This document shows, in pieces, positions 47,465 to 57,553 of a stretch of DNA of 64,000 nucleotides. This DNA is from Notospermus geniculatus (Eukaryota > Nemertea > Pilidiophora > Heteronemertea > Lineidae), in assembly GCA_002633025.1 (NCBI GenBank), contig NMRB01000492.1, positions 101,230 through 165,229 on the forward strand, read 5' to 3'. The translations under genes were made by a program, and so were the position numbers. Positions within the stretch are counted from its first letter, which is position 1. The number at the start of each line of letters is the position of its first letter. The notes beneath the pieces are model-generated. The model had not been told where the DNA came from. It saw nothing but the letters and a program-made list of their open reading frames with translations, and searched no databases.

Positions 47465-47665
47465 AGATGACGTCATCACAGAAAAATCCGCCATCTTGAC
47501 GGTCAAAATGACGTCAAATGACGTCGGCGACCCACGTGGTGCACTTTGTCGTCAGCGCAAGTGGAGTATGTGCGTCTTCAACCATGACGCGATCTACACG
47601 TGGCGCACTTTGTCGTCGACGTCAGCATGGTGGACCGCCGGTCAAAAGTGACGTCATAATGAGCC
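47465..47665. repeat. TGACGTCA-rich imperfect inverted repeat
   Basis: gatgacgtcatcacag, aaatgacgtcaaatgacgtc and aaaagtgacgtcataatg, plus two copies of cacgtgg(t/c)gcactttgtcgtc about 70 bp apart. It is related in word content to 38,592 and 40,636. Confidence 0.5.
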
Positions 47666-47956
47666 ACTGCACAAGCTCCATATCTGAACCGATTGCGTGA
47701 CCTGCAGAGAGGGCGCGGTTTTGATCGGCGTATCCGACAGATTCAGGATAGGATTAACCCTCTCGTAGAGATGAGGCGGACATTTTACTGAGATTCCGTT
47801 TTAGAAAGGATACTGTTATTGAGATTGTCACTGAAATTGACGATGACTTGTTACGTAATGACACTCGTGGATCGCCACTAACACCAATGTAACGGTTTTA
47901 CTGACTTTGCGATTTTTGCAACTTATTATTTTATTCGCGTCAAGCGCAACTGATCA

Positions 47957-48060
47957 NNNNNNNNNNNNNNNNNNNNNNNNNNNNNNNNNNNNNNNNNNNN
48001 NNNNNNNNNNNNNNNNNNNNNNNNNNNNNNNNNNNNNNNNNNNNNNNNNNNNNNNNNNNN
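47957..48060. other. Assembly gap (104 N)
   Basis: A run of 104 undetermined bases. The sequence just right of it (gggaacgtttccgaatttgg at 48,063) recurs inverted at 48,380-48,410, so a hairpin may have stopped assembly. Confidence 0.98.
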
Positions 48061-48062
48061 TA

Positions 48063-48410
48063 GCGGGAACGTTTCCGAATTTGGAAGCCAAGAGATAGAG
48101 ATTCTGGCGGAACTGAGCCTTTTGATGATGATAATGGATGATTATCGATGATTGCAGCCAACTTACGCCAGCAATTCAGATTTCACGCCGTGAAATACAA
48201 GGTCACAGGTGCTGCCATCTGTTAGTGGAAAAAAACACTTCCCGATTTTTGTTTTTCATATCCCGATTGGGCCTAACGTGCAAGAAGGCCTACAAAGATT
48301 CCGATATCGGAATCGAAAACCGCTTCCGAAAAAGGAAACGTTTCCAATATCGGAATCGCTGGGCTTCCAAAATCAGAAACGTTTCCAAATTCGGAACTTT
48401 CCCGAACTGA
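48063..48410. repeat. GGAAACG/CGTTTCC repeat beside the gap
   Basis: aacgtttccgaatttggaag near the gap is complemented by cttccaaaatcagaaacgtttccaaattcg in parts at 48,365-48,400. In between, ttccgatatcggaatcg and ccaatatcggaatcgc repeat. It is probably a foldback element that extends into the gap. Confidence 0.5.
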
Positions 48411-48717
48411 GAGAGGGGCGCCGGGCACTCTTTCATGTCTGTCTTTTGACTCACTCGCCTCCCCCCCCCCCGGACCCGGGCATGCGCCGAGTTGCGGGGG
48501 GGTCCTACATTTTTTAGCCAAAAATCTGTAGCTAAAATCGTCCGGGAAACCACAGGCACAGGCCCATAGGCCTATTAGCCTACTTAGGGCACCCCCTTTC
48601 CTAAATCGCGGATCAGCCCCCCGGTCTGTGGGTCGTGCGTTTCCGAGAATTCTGTTTGTCTTTTTTCATTTTGGAATGTTTATTCAAATCAGGTGTGTGT
48701 TGCAGGAAAGTTTAAAG

Positions 48718-48870
48718 TACGGTAGGCCTAGGCCTACCGTATTGATGCCTAGGCCTAGGGTGAGGAAGTAGGCCTAGGGTGAGGAAGTAGGCCTATAAGC
48801 AGTGATAAGTATAGGCCTAGGCTCGGACTGGTCCGAGCACAGATCGCCCCAAAAATAGTAGGCCTAAGTG
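48718..48870. repeat. TAGGCCTA-rich tract
   Basis: The words taggccta/aggcctag recur about ten times in 150 bp, with two tandem copies of gtgaggaagtaggcctaggg. The same word is scattered across the window singly. Confidence 0.7.
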
Positions 48871-49103
48871 TAAACAGGACAAGCGTAGGAACAGTTTCAA
48901 ACCAAACCAGTTGACCAAGTGGGCCGGGACTGGTCCAAGCACGGATCGCTTTTTACGTGACCAGTGTAAACGGGGCTTATGATGAGTATGGGCGATGTCA
49001 GTGAGGGCATATGAGGGGTAGGCCTTAGGCCTACTTTTTATGGCCGTGGCAGCAACAGTCCTACTACTAGAAATAAACAGAGTTTATTTTCATTTCATTT
49101 CAG

Positions 49104-50013
49104 TGCCAAAATGTCGAGCCTTCGATGTCTAGTGAGGAATTGGTCATCATCCCTGGCTCGTCTCAAGCGAATGAATTTTAATTCCCTACCAAGAACAACA
49201 GGATATCAAGATAGTAGGTGTTCCACATTGCCATACTTTAAATGAAATGTACCTTCAGCAATATATTTACCCCGGAACCCACAAGGGCTGTCTGTCCGTT
49301 CATCTGTCCATCCACAATATGTGCAATCTGAGTATGCTTTGATTACTGCACTAATTTTTTTTCATCCTTTTTCAGGAAAATATCACCACAATATATCCCA
49401 TGTGACCGCATCACAGCTAGCTCGACCCCCAGCTGGAGTATCCCATGTGACCGCATCACAGCTAGCTCGACCCCCAGCTGGAGTATTACCCATGAACAAG
49501 TTGTTACAGTGGAACGGCCTTCTCAACACACAACCACCTCAAAACGACAAGTTGTACATCCTTCCAGCTCCAGTCAACTCTGGCCTGTGTCGGACAATAC
49601 TTGACCCGTGTACAAAGAACTCCTTTGAACTGCCACCAGTTTTGCAGAATTCATTAGAAATATTTGTACCATCAATAGATACAGTTCACAAAATCATCCA
49701 TGACCCTCCGGTTAATGGTACAAAAGTAATTGAAAAGCATGCCAGGAATGTGCTGAAATATAGGAGGCGCCACATGAATCGACACAAATTAAAGAAACTC
49801 CGCAGACGAATGAAATTTACAATCATAAAATTGGCTCAGCGGAAGAAAAAGCGGCGAGAGAAAATGTTACAAAAGATGCAAGATGATATCATTCAGAGTG
49901 CAAAAGATTGGGACCCTTATCAAGAAGCTCAGGAGGTTCTTGAAAGGGCTCGAAGAGGAGGGTTTAAGATTGATATATTTGCAAAACAACATGGCTTGGA
50001 AGAAAAACGTTAA
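49104..50013 (+). CDS. AURKAIP1: Mitochondrial small ribosomal subunit protein mS38 (AURKAIP1)
   Basis: Exon 49104-49213 carries the ATG at 49111 and follows an acceptor, so a 5' UTR exon lies upstream. Exon 49376-50013 follows in phase 1. The protein has 246 residues. The N-terminus (MSSLRCLVRNWSSSLARLKR) is rich in Arg and Ser without acids, as expected for mitochondrial import. The C-terminal third carries the family hallmark NVLKYRRRHMNRHKLKKLRR, then a long basic helix and a YQEAQEVLERARRGG stretch. This matches the conserved tail of AURKAIP1/mS38, a late-joining component of the mitoribosomal small subunit; the human protein was first described as an Aurora-A interactor. A 45-bp in-frame tandem duplication (49396-49485) repeats SHVTASQLARPPAGV in the poorly conserved middle. 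AATAAA lies at 50066-50071. Confidence 0.88.
49396..49485 (+). repeat. 45-bp in-frame coding duplication in mS38
   Basis: Two identical 45-bp units starting tcccatgtgaccgcatcaca lie head to tail inside exon 2. Identity is complete by eye, so the event is recent or a polymorphism. Confidence 0.95.
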
Positions 50014-50065
50014 GAGTGCTTGATGATCTGTATTGAACATGTTGAATTAGTATTGGTTGGTCATA

Positions 50066-50134
50066 AATAAAACTGATTGTACCATCTTGTTGTGGTATCC
50101 TTATTTTGAAAGCGGTGCTAGTCTGGTTTTTATT
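50066..50134. terminator. Overlapping convergent polyadenylation signals
   Basis: AATAAA on the plus strand at 50066-50071 serves mS38 (53 bp after its stop). On the minus strand AATAAA is at 50134-50129, about 177 bp after the stop of the eEF1A-like gene. Both transcripts would overlap by roughly 50-100 bases at their 3' ends. Confidence 0.55.
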
Positions 50135-50276
50135 CAATGAAAAATATACATGCAAGTTGTCTATCTATAGGCTAGGCCTCTGAATCCAAACTATACTGTC
50201 TCTCAAACCGGAGGGAACTGTCCAATACAACTGAAATTGAGATCTCATGGATGTGGAGATGTGATGGAGGACTAAA

Positions 50277-50310
50277 TCTTGGAGGAATGGTCAGTATAAT
50301 TCCTCCAAGA
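50277..50310. repeat. 12-bp hairpin at the eEF1A-like stop codon
   Basis: tcttggaggaat and attcctccaaga pair around a loop of about 10 bases, directly abutting the stop codon at 50311-50313. A direct repeat gactaaat flanks the stem. Its function, if any, is unknown. Confidence 0.5.
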
Positions 50311-53308
50311 CTAAATGAAGACTTTATTTCTGCGTATACTATATTGTTGAATCATCTGTGCTTGCTGTTCTGCCGGATCAATCGGCCGTTTTTCAACTTC
50401 ATCTTGCTCGTCTTCTTCGTTCACCATCACGTGTTCCGTTTCCCTATTTTCGACGTCGGTATCTTCTATGGATTTCACAGTTTCATATTCTGTAATCTTG
50501 GTAATCACCCCAACACCAACAACTCGGCTCAAATCTCGCATCGAGAACCGACCAAGCTTCGGGTATTTCCGGAACTGTTCAGCACACATCGGTTGCAAGG
50601 GAACCATACGAACATTGGCCGCGTCTCCGATGGAGAGTTTTTTGGGCTTCTCGGCCACGACTTCGCCAGTGGTCCGTTTGAGCTTTTGGAGGAACTGCTT
50701 TATCTTACATTGCACGTGAGTTGTGTGGACGTCTAAAATTGGGGAATATCCCTCGTGAATAATTCCTTTGGGATGTTCCAGGATCACGACCTATGAAACA
50801 AAGAAAAATCAATTTGTCGGGTTTTGCACAATAGGGAGGTTAAGACAACGTTCCGAGTCACGGCTCCGACTCCAGAGGTCTCTTTTTTCGGGCACTACAT
50901 CATCAAATAAAACGGGGTTTTCAAAAGCAATGGTGTTTACTCATTCAGTAGAACGAATAGAACACGCCCGGGTGGTAAATTTCTCTTCCACATGAAAAAT
51001 ACGAATTTTAGCACCTCAGGGAGTCGGAGCGGGAGTCGAGTCGGACCAGATAACCTCTCTAATGATTACGTTCTAACCCGTTGGAGCAAATTAACATCTA
51101 GTGCCATGACTCTACCATGTCTATGTCACGGGAGGCATCTCCATCCTAGGGATACCGGTATTTAGATGTATGCAAATTCAGTCGAATAAGCCCTCCAGAG
51201 GGAATCACTAATTGTGCTTACGCCACGCGCACGTGAGCGGCGACGCGCGCCAAGAACCTCCGGTATTCTCAGGATGGTCTTAGCAGTATCGTACAAGTTG
51301 TTGAACATTAGCCAGTGAATAACTCGGAGTTATTCATTAAAATGCCAAACCACAAAAATGGTGAATTCAGCAGTGTTTCTTTCGCCTACCTGAGCAATGA
51401 ATTCCTTTACAATCTTTAGCGGTTCTCCTTTAATGTCCGTACAAACCTGTCCCCGCCTGAACATGCCATGGCGACCCCTATTGGCGTTTGTACAGTCTGT
51501 TTTTAGCATGATCCCAATCACGTCCCTAGGTCTTGCGCATTCAATAGATGTGTGGTCCTTCTGTACCGAGAGTACTGTGCCCTCCCCAGGAATCGGCCCA
51601 AATAACAACTTTGAGCCGGGTTTAAGTTGTCCCGACTCGACTCGACCAACTGCAATNTCAATCTGACTTCGAGTTGCAAAATACGTTCTCACATGAACGC
51701 GTACCTTCTATGTTGTACATGTCCCTTATCGGTATCCTCAATGCCTTTTTTCTTAGTTTCTCTCTCCCGGGTGGGACTTCCATTGCATCTATGGCATCAG
51801 TCAAGGTCATAATCTCGGCCTGACCGGAGGTCCTGCTGATCTTTGTTCCCTTCCACCACGACATGTTTCCGGATTTTGTTTTCAGATTATCAGCATTCCA
51901 TGCAGACGTTGGAATGAAAGGGACTTCCTCCAATTTGAAACCGATTTTCTTTAAATGTTTTTGAACGCGAGCTTTGACCTTTTCGAATCGTTCCTGCGAA
52001 TATTTGACTGTGCTGTCGTCCATTTTGTTGACGCAGACGATCATCTGTGTCACCCCGAATGTAAACGCCAATAGCGCATGCTCGGGGATCATACCGCTTC
52101 CGTCATCTTTAATGCTCTTCCTGAACTCCCTTCTCGTAGCGGAGACGACAAGAACCGCGCAGTCGGCCTGAAATGGCACTCTAGAATCACGGAGGCGAAA
52201 TTCACTCATGCTTTCGTCATGGACGAGACATGATCAATTTGTCTTTGCAGCTGATGGAACCAAAAGAAAGACAATTAAAAAAACTCCGGCGTCATGTCAG
52301 GCTCTTGTCCTTATGACACTGGTTTCATTGTGAACCATTACTAAAGCAGTGTTTGCCAACTTGTTCGGTTAGCAACAACTTAGCAAACAGTGCGTCAATT
52401 ATGTATCACAATAAACTACGATCTTACCAGGGGCATAGAAGGACGGTAGTGCTTGATGTGATCCAGGGTATATTTTATCTTTCATTTGGTTACATCGATT
52501 GCAGAGACGGCACTGAATAAGCGAAAAAAATGTCACGTCAGAGACTGTGGACCCGGGCTGTGGACCTGCATGCCGTATTAAGAATGAATCAGTTACGTTA
52601 CAGCTTTTTCGCCAGGACAATAAAAGTCATTAAAAACAAACCAGCAGTCCACGAAAATATACAACACAGACTGAGCTGGATTTAGATCTGCCTGTGTCTT
52701 GTGCAGTTTAATGCTTTGCAACATTTGTGATCTACTCTTACCTCGGACATCCCAACAATCGTATTCTTGATAAAATCTCGGTGTCCCGGCATATCCAACA
52801 TGTTCACACGGTATTTGGATGTCTCCAACTTTCCTGGGTGAACATCGATAGTCAAACCTCGCTCTCTTTCGCCGGGTGTGTTGTTGACCAGCCATGCATA
52901 CCTCAGGTCACTGCAACCGGCCTGAGAGAGGAAAGGTCGTAAACCAGTGTAGAAGGAGGAGATATATCTCGTCAACTCCTTGGTCCTGGTACTTCTGACC
53001 AGACGGGTACAACAGATTAAGAAATTCAGAAAACATAGGAACCGACCAACCGACCGGTGCGAGCGTCTTGAATGACATTACAAGGGCACCTTACGACGGA
53101 GTGGTCAGAGGATTCTTTCAGCAGAGTAGGCCTATGTATTTTTCGCCAACATGCATCGACGTACCTCAGTAGAAAGTTTGGTGACCTCCGCCATCTTGTC
53201 TGCACCAACCTCGTCATGCGCTTCTAAAAGATGTCCCATTAGCGTCGACTTCCCGCATCCCGTGTGTCCGAGGATGGCAAGGTTGATGTGTGATTCCCAA
53301 TTTGTCAT
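50311..53308 (-). CDS. Divergent eEF1A-like translational GTPase
   Basis: Exons 53308-53165, 52978-52742, 52167-51705, about 51649-51390 and 50790-50311 give about 527 residues. The start is MTNWESHINLAILGHTGCGK. G1 is GHTGCGKST (14-22; canonical eEF1A has GHVDSGKST), G2 region ERERGLTID, G3 DMPGH (110-114; eEF1A DAPGH), G4 NKMD (174-177) and a G5-like TSAWNAD. Domain II (GRVESGQLKPGS) and domain III (HPKGIIHEGYSP, CKIKQF, KYPKLGRFSMRD) follow as in eEF1A, which brings aminoacyl-tRNA to the ribosome. The P-loop still fits GxxxxGKS, so GTP binding is expected. An acidic/Gln-rich tail of about 50 residues (ETEHVMVNEEDEQDEVEK) replaces the Lys-rich eEF1A end. Overall identity to eEF1A looks low, so this is a diverged paralogue. 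The acceptors of exons 2 and 4 are uncertain; an N at 51657 lies at the second. Confidence 0.82.
52240..52313 (+). repeat. Dispersed repeat fragment in eEF1A-like intron (pair with 19,498)
   Basis: It shares gatggaaccaaaa and tcatgtcaggctcttgtcct with 19,498-19,560 in the same orientation. Confidence 0.5.
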
Positions 53309-54530
53309 TTTGTTAACTTGGACACTTCTTAAAGAAACCCCAAAACGAACTACAATCTACCTATCAGGAGACAGTCACAACGGCAGGGCCTAAACGGAAG
53401 ACATAATTGATTGATAGTTTCATGTCCATTTGTCGATTCTTTCAAGTCAACTTTGCTGTGTTACCGCCTGCAGACTCTAATCAATCGCGAATCCGAAGAG
53501 TTTGAGAAGCGATGGTTCCACTGAATCTCACAACAGTCGTCAATACACAAATGGATTATTGGCCGAGCCTACCCATTACAAACACGGTCGGTGATGTGGA
53601 AGGTAGGATCACGGCAGGAAAGTCACATCCGAAGCTTCATCACTCAACTAAACAAGATAACACAAGATAACTCAAACATTTGATCTATAAAGTCGAAAAA
53701 ATTAATTCACCTGCAAAATTCATGTATAAATCTGGCGTGTGTCCTTTTCTATCCCATCCCTAATCCATAGAATACTATCTGAGCTGAACATCCACAGAAT
53801 AATTCTATTCATTCCTCTTCATGTATGAGAGATTCGAGGTAAGGTATACATAAGTCCATAAATCTGACAAAAACCCTGACAGTCAATGGAAAAGCCAGAA
53901 TACAATATATTGTGAATAAGTCGTCACCAATATACGAATATTTATGACACCAAGTCATGTAAACATGAGAACATTCAAATGTATTATATCAGTGTGTCCT
54001 CAATCAAATATCTCTCGCTTCAATAGAGTTGGTCATGCTTTGCTGACTCTGAGATCTAGATTCCATGTTGTATGGATACCTTAAAGGAACTAAAGCTAGA
54101 ACCTCTTCCTGCGGACACCTCTCTATTAAGGACACTAATTTGGTCAGGCCAAAGTTTGCCTGGTAAATTACATCAGATTAGAATCAAGAACACCTAATGA
54201 TTTTTGCGGTCATCCGAACACGATAAAGTGTGTTTTTTGATGAAATTTGTTGTCTTATCGAATGTAATCGAAGACGACCAGGGAACACTGTGGTAGAAAC
54301 GTTGTGGACATATAAAGAAGGAGTACCAAAAAACTGTGTAGGCTAGTATTAAATCAAGCCCTTCTTAAGAATGCCATTCAAAGAATTTAATCGTATTCGC
54401 CTATGCCAACCTCCACACAGGCCCGCGATGTAATCGCCTGGAGAGGGGTGAGACCTAATGAGCATGCGCACTGGTTCCCGTCTTTGCCGCTCCACTCCCT
54501 ATCCCGTGGCGCTACTGTTCGTTAGCGGGG

Positions 54531-54626
54531 TAGACTAATACCTGATCCTACCAACCTGCGCACTGCATTCGTGGCTTACATATGCAGAAGTCCGATGTAA
54601 AAGCGTTAGGACCGGGTACCAGTCTA
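54531..54626. repeat. Short TIR element, 'ACTGGTACCCGGTCCTA' family copy 3
   Basis: tagactaatacctgatccta at the left and taggaccgggtaccagtcta at the right, with inner ccaacctgcgcactgca, i.e. inverted relative to 22,698 and 30,253. The preceding tttgccgctc...ggcgcta phrase also occurs near 23,190. Confidence 0.65.
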
Positions 54627-54929
54627 TTTAGCGGGGTTGTAATTCGGGCCAAACATATTTATTCACATAAATTCCAAATAATTATGGTTCAAGGCTTTTA
54701 CAATGCTAACAATATGAACTCAAAAATATCTTGAACTGTTGAAAGCGGAGTCATCATCACGTGATTCGGCTTGTCAACAATAGGCCTAAATAATTCAATT
54801 TTTGCCGCAATATTAAACATCCCAGATGCCAGAATATACTACCCCAAGTTTGTAAAATTCATGAGCTTAAATATAAAATGACTCGAAAGACATATCAATC
54901 TTATATCTTGAAACGGGCAAGATAACCAC

Positions 54930-55012
54930 ATATATATATATATAGAAAAACCATATATATAGAAAAACCATAACCACATAGAAAAACCATAACCATATAT
55001 ATATACATTGTA
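54930..55012. repeat. ATAT / AGAAAAACCATA microsatellite
   Basis: Runs of ta dinucleotides alternate with at least three copies of tagaaaaaccata. It is a simple tandem repeat. Confidence 0.8.
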
Positions 55013-55101
55013 TAGAAAAAAACAGGAGAGTGCGCCTGAACCATGGTAGAAAGTTTACCCCCCCCCCCAAAATCACCTAGTCTTCTGCCATCAGACCGAT
55101 G

Positions 55102-56173
55102 TCATTCGATATAACATTTTTTGTGGGTCTTTATATATTCCCAGAAATTCCTTATTCTTTCTGCAGTCAGCTCTGATACTGCCAATGCCGGTGAGGGACT
55201 GACAAGGGAACACCCACTCCAATGTATCGCTGTACGACGTCGAAAGCCAATCACATGTCCAAGTTCTATTACACGACTAGTCTTAGTAAGAATTCCGGTA
55301 ATGTAGGCATCTTCTATATTGATTTCTGTGACGTATTGGGAGATATTATACAAAATGTTCGCAAACAGGGACGGAAAAAAGTAACCAGTGCCTCCTGCTA
55401 TGTATGGAGGGTATCTAGTTAAAGGATATTTCTCTTTTGGTACTCCCCAGCGCCCTGTCCTCAGCACCGGAGAACACAACTGCCGATATCCCATCACTTT
55501 TGATTGAGCATCTTTGTTGTTTTTTATGAAAGTTACCAACGGACCTACATTAATAAAAACATCATCGTCTGTTTTCAAAACGAACGCAGCAGTCGGGCAA
55601 AATAGACTTGCCCATTTTAGGCCCATCACCGACTTCTTGGTTAAGTTCTCGTAAGTATCTAAAAAATCCTCTTGTATAATATCATTATGAATGCTGGCTT
55701 CTTTTGTAAGCAAATCTTCCATCGCTTGATCCCCTCTTGAATGCTTGCCAAACATGAAGTACACTCTAGCCGTGTAACTGTCGTCATGAGGCCTATGCGG
55801 CCAACTTCCCTCCACCGCCGCACCTCCCCATGTGTTCCGAATGACCGAACGTCTCTCGAAATGTTCATGCACAGATGTTACCAATATCAACAAAAATGGT
55901 TGGATTTCATTGCATCCGTATGGCTGCTTCAGCAACGTGTAGTCATGAGGGTTGACCACCGTTTTATGAGGTACAAAGTATTGGTAATCTTCATTAACGC
56001 AGGCAAGGAGTACCCCCATCGCATCGTCCGCCAGTGTGGAAAATACATCAAACCAGAAATGTCGACTTACGACAAACGTTCCAAACAATAAGCAAAGAAT
56101 TAAAGTCTTCCTTTTTTTCCTTGGAATTGCCATCTGGCATACCATGACTCAGTTACGTTCAGTGACTGTTGAC
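55102..56173 (-). CDS. Beta-1,3-galactosyltransferase-like GT31 enzyme
   Basis: The coding region is a single exon with ATG at 56145 and 347 residues; an acceptor (tgtccttctag) at 56174-56175 indicates a 5' UTR intron. It is a type II Golgi protein: a basic cytosolic end (PRKKRK) then a hydrophobic anchor (about 14-30). GT31 motifs follow in order: RRSVIRNTW (99-106), a segment ending VYFMFG (128-133), KTDDDVFIN (191-199) with the metal/UDP-sugar-binding DDD, the GGTGYF acceptor-side motif (251-256) and IEDAYITG (277-284; EDVYVG in many relatives). Enzymes of this family add galactose or GlcNAc in beta-1,3 linkage to glycoprotein or glycolipid chains. The length is typical (about 330-400). 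Donor and acceptor cannot be told from sequence alone. All motifs look intact. Confidence 0.88.
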
Positions 56174-56196
56174 CTAGAAGGACAGAAAGAATAGAC

Positions 56197-56413
56197 ATAC
56201 TCTAAACTCCACTTACCTGTCCCATTCGGAAAAAATAACTAAATCCTAAGTTGAAGATAATGGGGTGGGGTATGGTCAGAAACAGTAATGTCCTGTCCAC
56301 TTACTTGTCCCACTCCCGAGCCTGGCAAAGAATGACGGCGTGCGATATCTTCAACGATTTGGTCATTTTTCCGAGTTCAGGAATCGGACAGGTAAGTGGG
56401 AGTTTAGAGTATA
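56197..56413. repeat. Foldback element with 27-bp TIRs
   Basis: atactctaaactccacttac at 56197 is matched by gtaagtgggagtttagagtat at 56413. The element starts 24 bp upstream of the GT31 acceptor, so it sits within the 5' UTR intron or promoter. Confidence 0.8.
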
Positions 56414-56729
56414 CATCCGTGGTCATAGAAGAATATTCACCATCGAAAGTTCTCGGAGATGAAATGGTAAAAAGGATGGCCGAAGGGCAGCCATATCTGA
56501 AACCCAACTGGGCGCACACATAGAAGTATCAAGATTGTCGGAGTGCAGGAACCGAGGTGAGATTTCGCTGGAATAGGCCTGATTGCCCAATGATGCCAAA
56601 GGACCTCAAATGCATATACTGACTTCCTCCTCGGGTCACCAACACACTATTCCGGTAACAAGTCAGAGTATATTTGAAAAACACGGTGTCCATTTACTTA
56701 TATTTAGGCCTATTTGAAGTATTTTTACA

Positions 56730-57172
56730 GTCATTAATAGGGTGGGAGGTTGAGAGCGACTTATCACGGATCCTTATACGTACTACACTCGGCCCCAGTG
56801 TGTATCCGACGCCCGGTCTTCCTCACACTGGCACTTTTGGGGCACAAAAGCCGGTAACACCACTAGATGGCACTCACTGGGCTCCAGCCAATCACCACGC
56901 TTTCTCACTCGGAAATTCCGGGAAACTAAAGCGAAATGAGACGTGTCTTGTGGAGTGCTGCCACCACGCGGTCTTCACGAATGTTGATCTCTAAAAGAGC
57001 CAGACGCGGAGTGTGACTTACCGAAGGGTTGAGCCCGTAGCGTCTGGCCAAGCGAGACTATATACGTACCGGTACGGATAGAATTCTGTACAAAGAGGAC
57101 AAATTTTGTGTACATTTCGATCCGATACGTAAGGATCCGTGATAAGTCGCTGATCTCAACCGCCCTAATGAC
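56730..57172. repeat. 443-bp element with about 45-bp TIRs
   Basis: gtcattaatagggtgggagg...gcgacttatcacggatcc at 56730 is matched by ggatccgtgataagtcgc...ccgccctaatgac at 57172. The interior is not palindromic and has a TGGCTCTTTTAGAG-like core. No transposase ORF is visible. Confidence 0.8.
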
Positions 57173-57180
57173 ATACATAT

Positions 57181-57553
57181 GTATTTATCTACACCTGATA
57201 CTCTGAATATTTCAAATACTGTATAGGTCAATTTTAACACGGTTGACATGGAGGTCTATCTTGTTGGTCATATTTCTGCATTTTGATGAAACATAGCCCA
57301 AAATCCTTAGAAGTTTCCACTCTGTCAAAACTGAACAGAAGTCACAAAAACATTACGTACGGTAATAAAAATATTGATTTTTAGGGTTTTTTCTGATGAA
57401 CTACGGTATTGCATAATTATGATATTTCCAAATTTTGATGCAGAAATATGACCAAGAAGATATACTTTCATGTGGAACAAACCGTGTTAAAATTTGTCAA
57501 GTAGTATTTGAAATATAAAGGTAGGTGTAGATAAACTCAGTCAATGGCTGTAC
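57181..57553. repeat. Foldback transposon-like element, copy 2 (relative of 13,388)
   Basis: Shares gtwtatctacacctgmtac, atcttgttggtcatatttctgcat, tccttagaagttccactctrtcaaaa and gtggaacaaaccgtgttaaa (in pieces) with 13,388-14,288. It is shorter because the centre is lost. It starts 8 bp after the 56,730 element. Confidence 0.75.

Larger units (their letters stand above)
46802..49103. other. Intergenic region with assembly gap
   Basis: Between SLC17 and the mS38 gene. It holds GGTTAACCA-type repeats (47,139-47,370), a TGACGTCA-rich block (47,465-47,665), the gap at 47,957-48,060, a GTTTCC/GGAAAC repeat next to the gap and a TAGGCCTA-rich tract (48,718-48,860). No exon is supported. Confidence 0.5.
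53309..55101. other. Intergenic region, eEF1A-like to galactosyltransferase
   Basis: The left end should hold the eEF1A-like promoter (gene on minus). Contains a TIR element at 54,531, an (AT)n-type tract near 54,930-55,012 and a poly-C run at 55,060. No exon or RNA gene is supported. Confidence 0.45.

Noticed and set aside
48209-48517. ORFs near the assembly gap on both strands
   Set aside because: They come from the GGAAACG repeat and have no domain or splice support.
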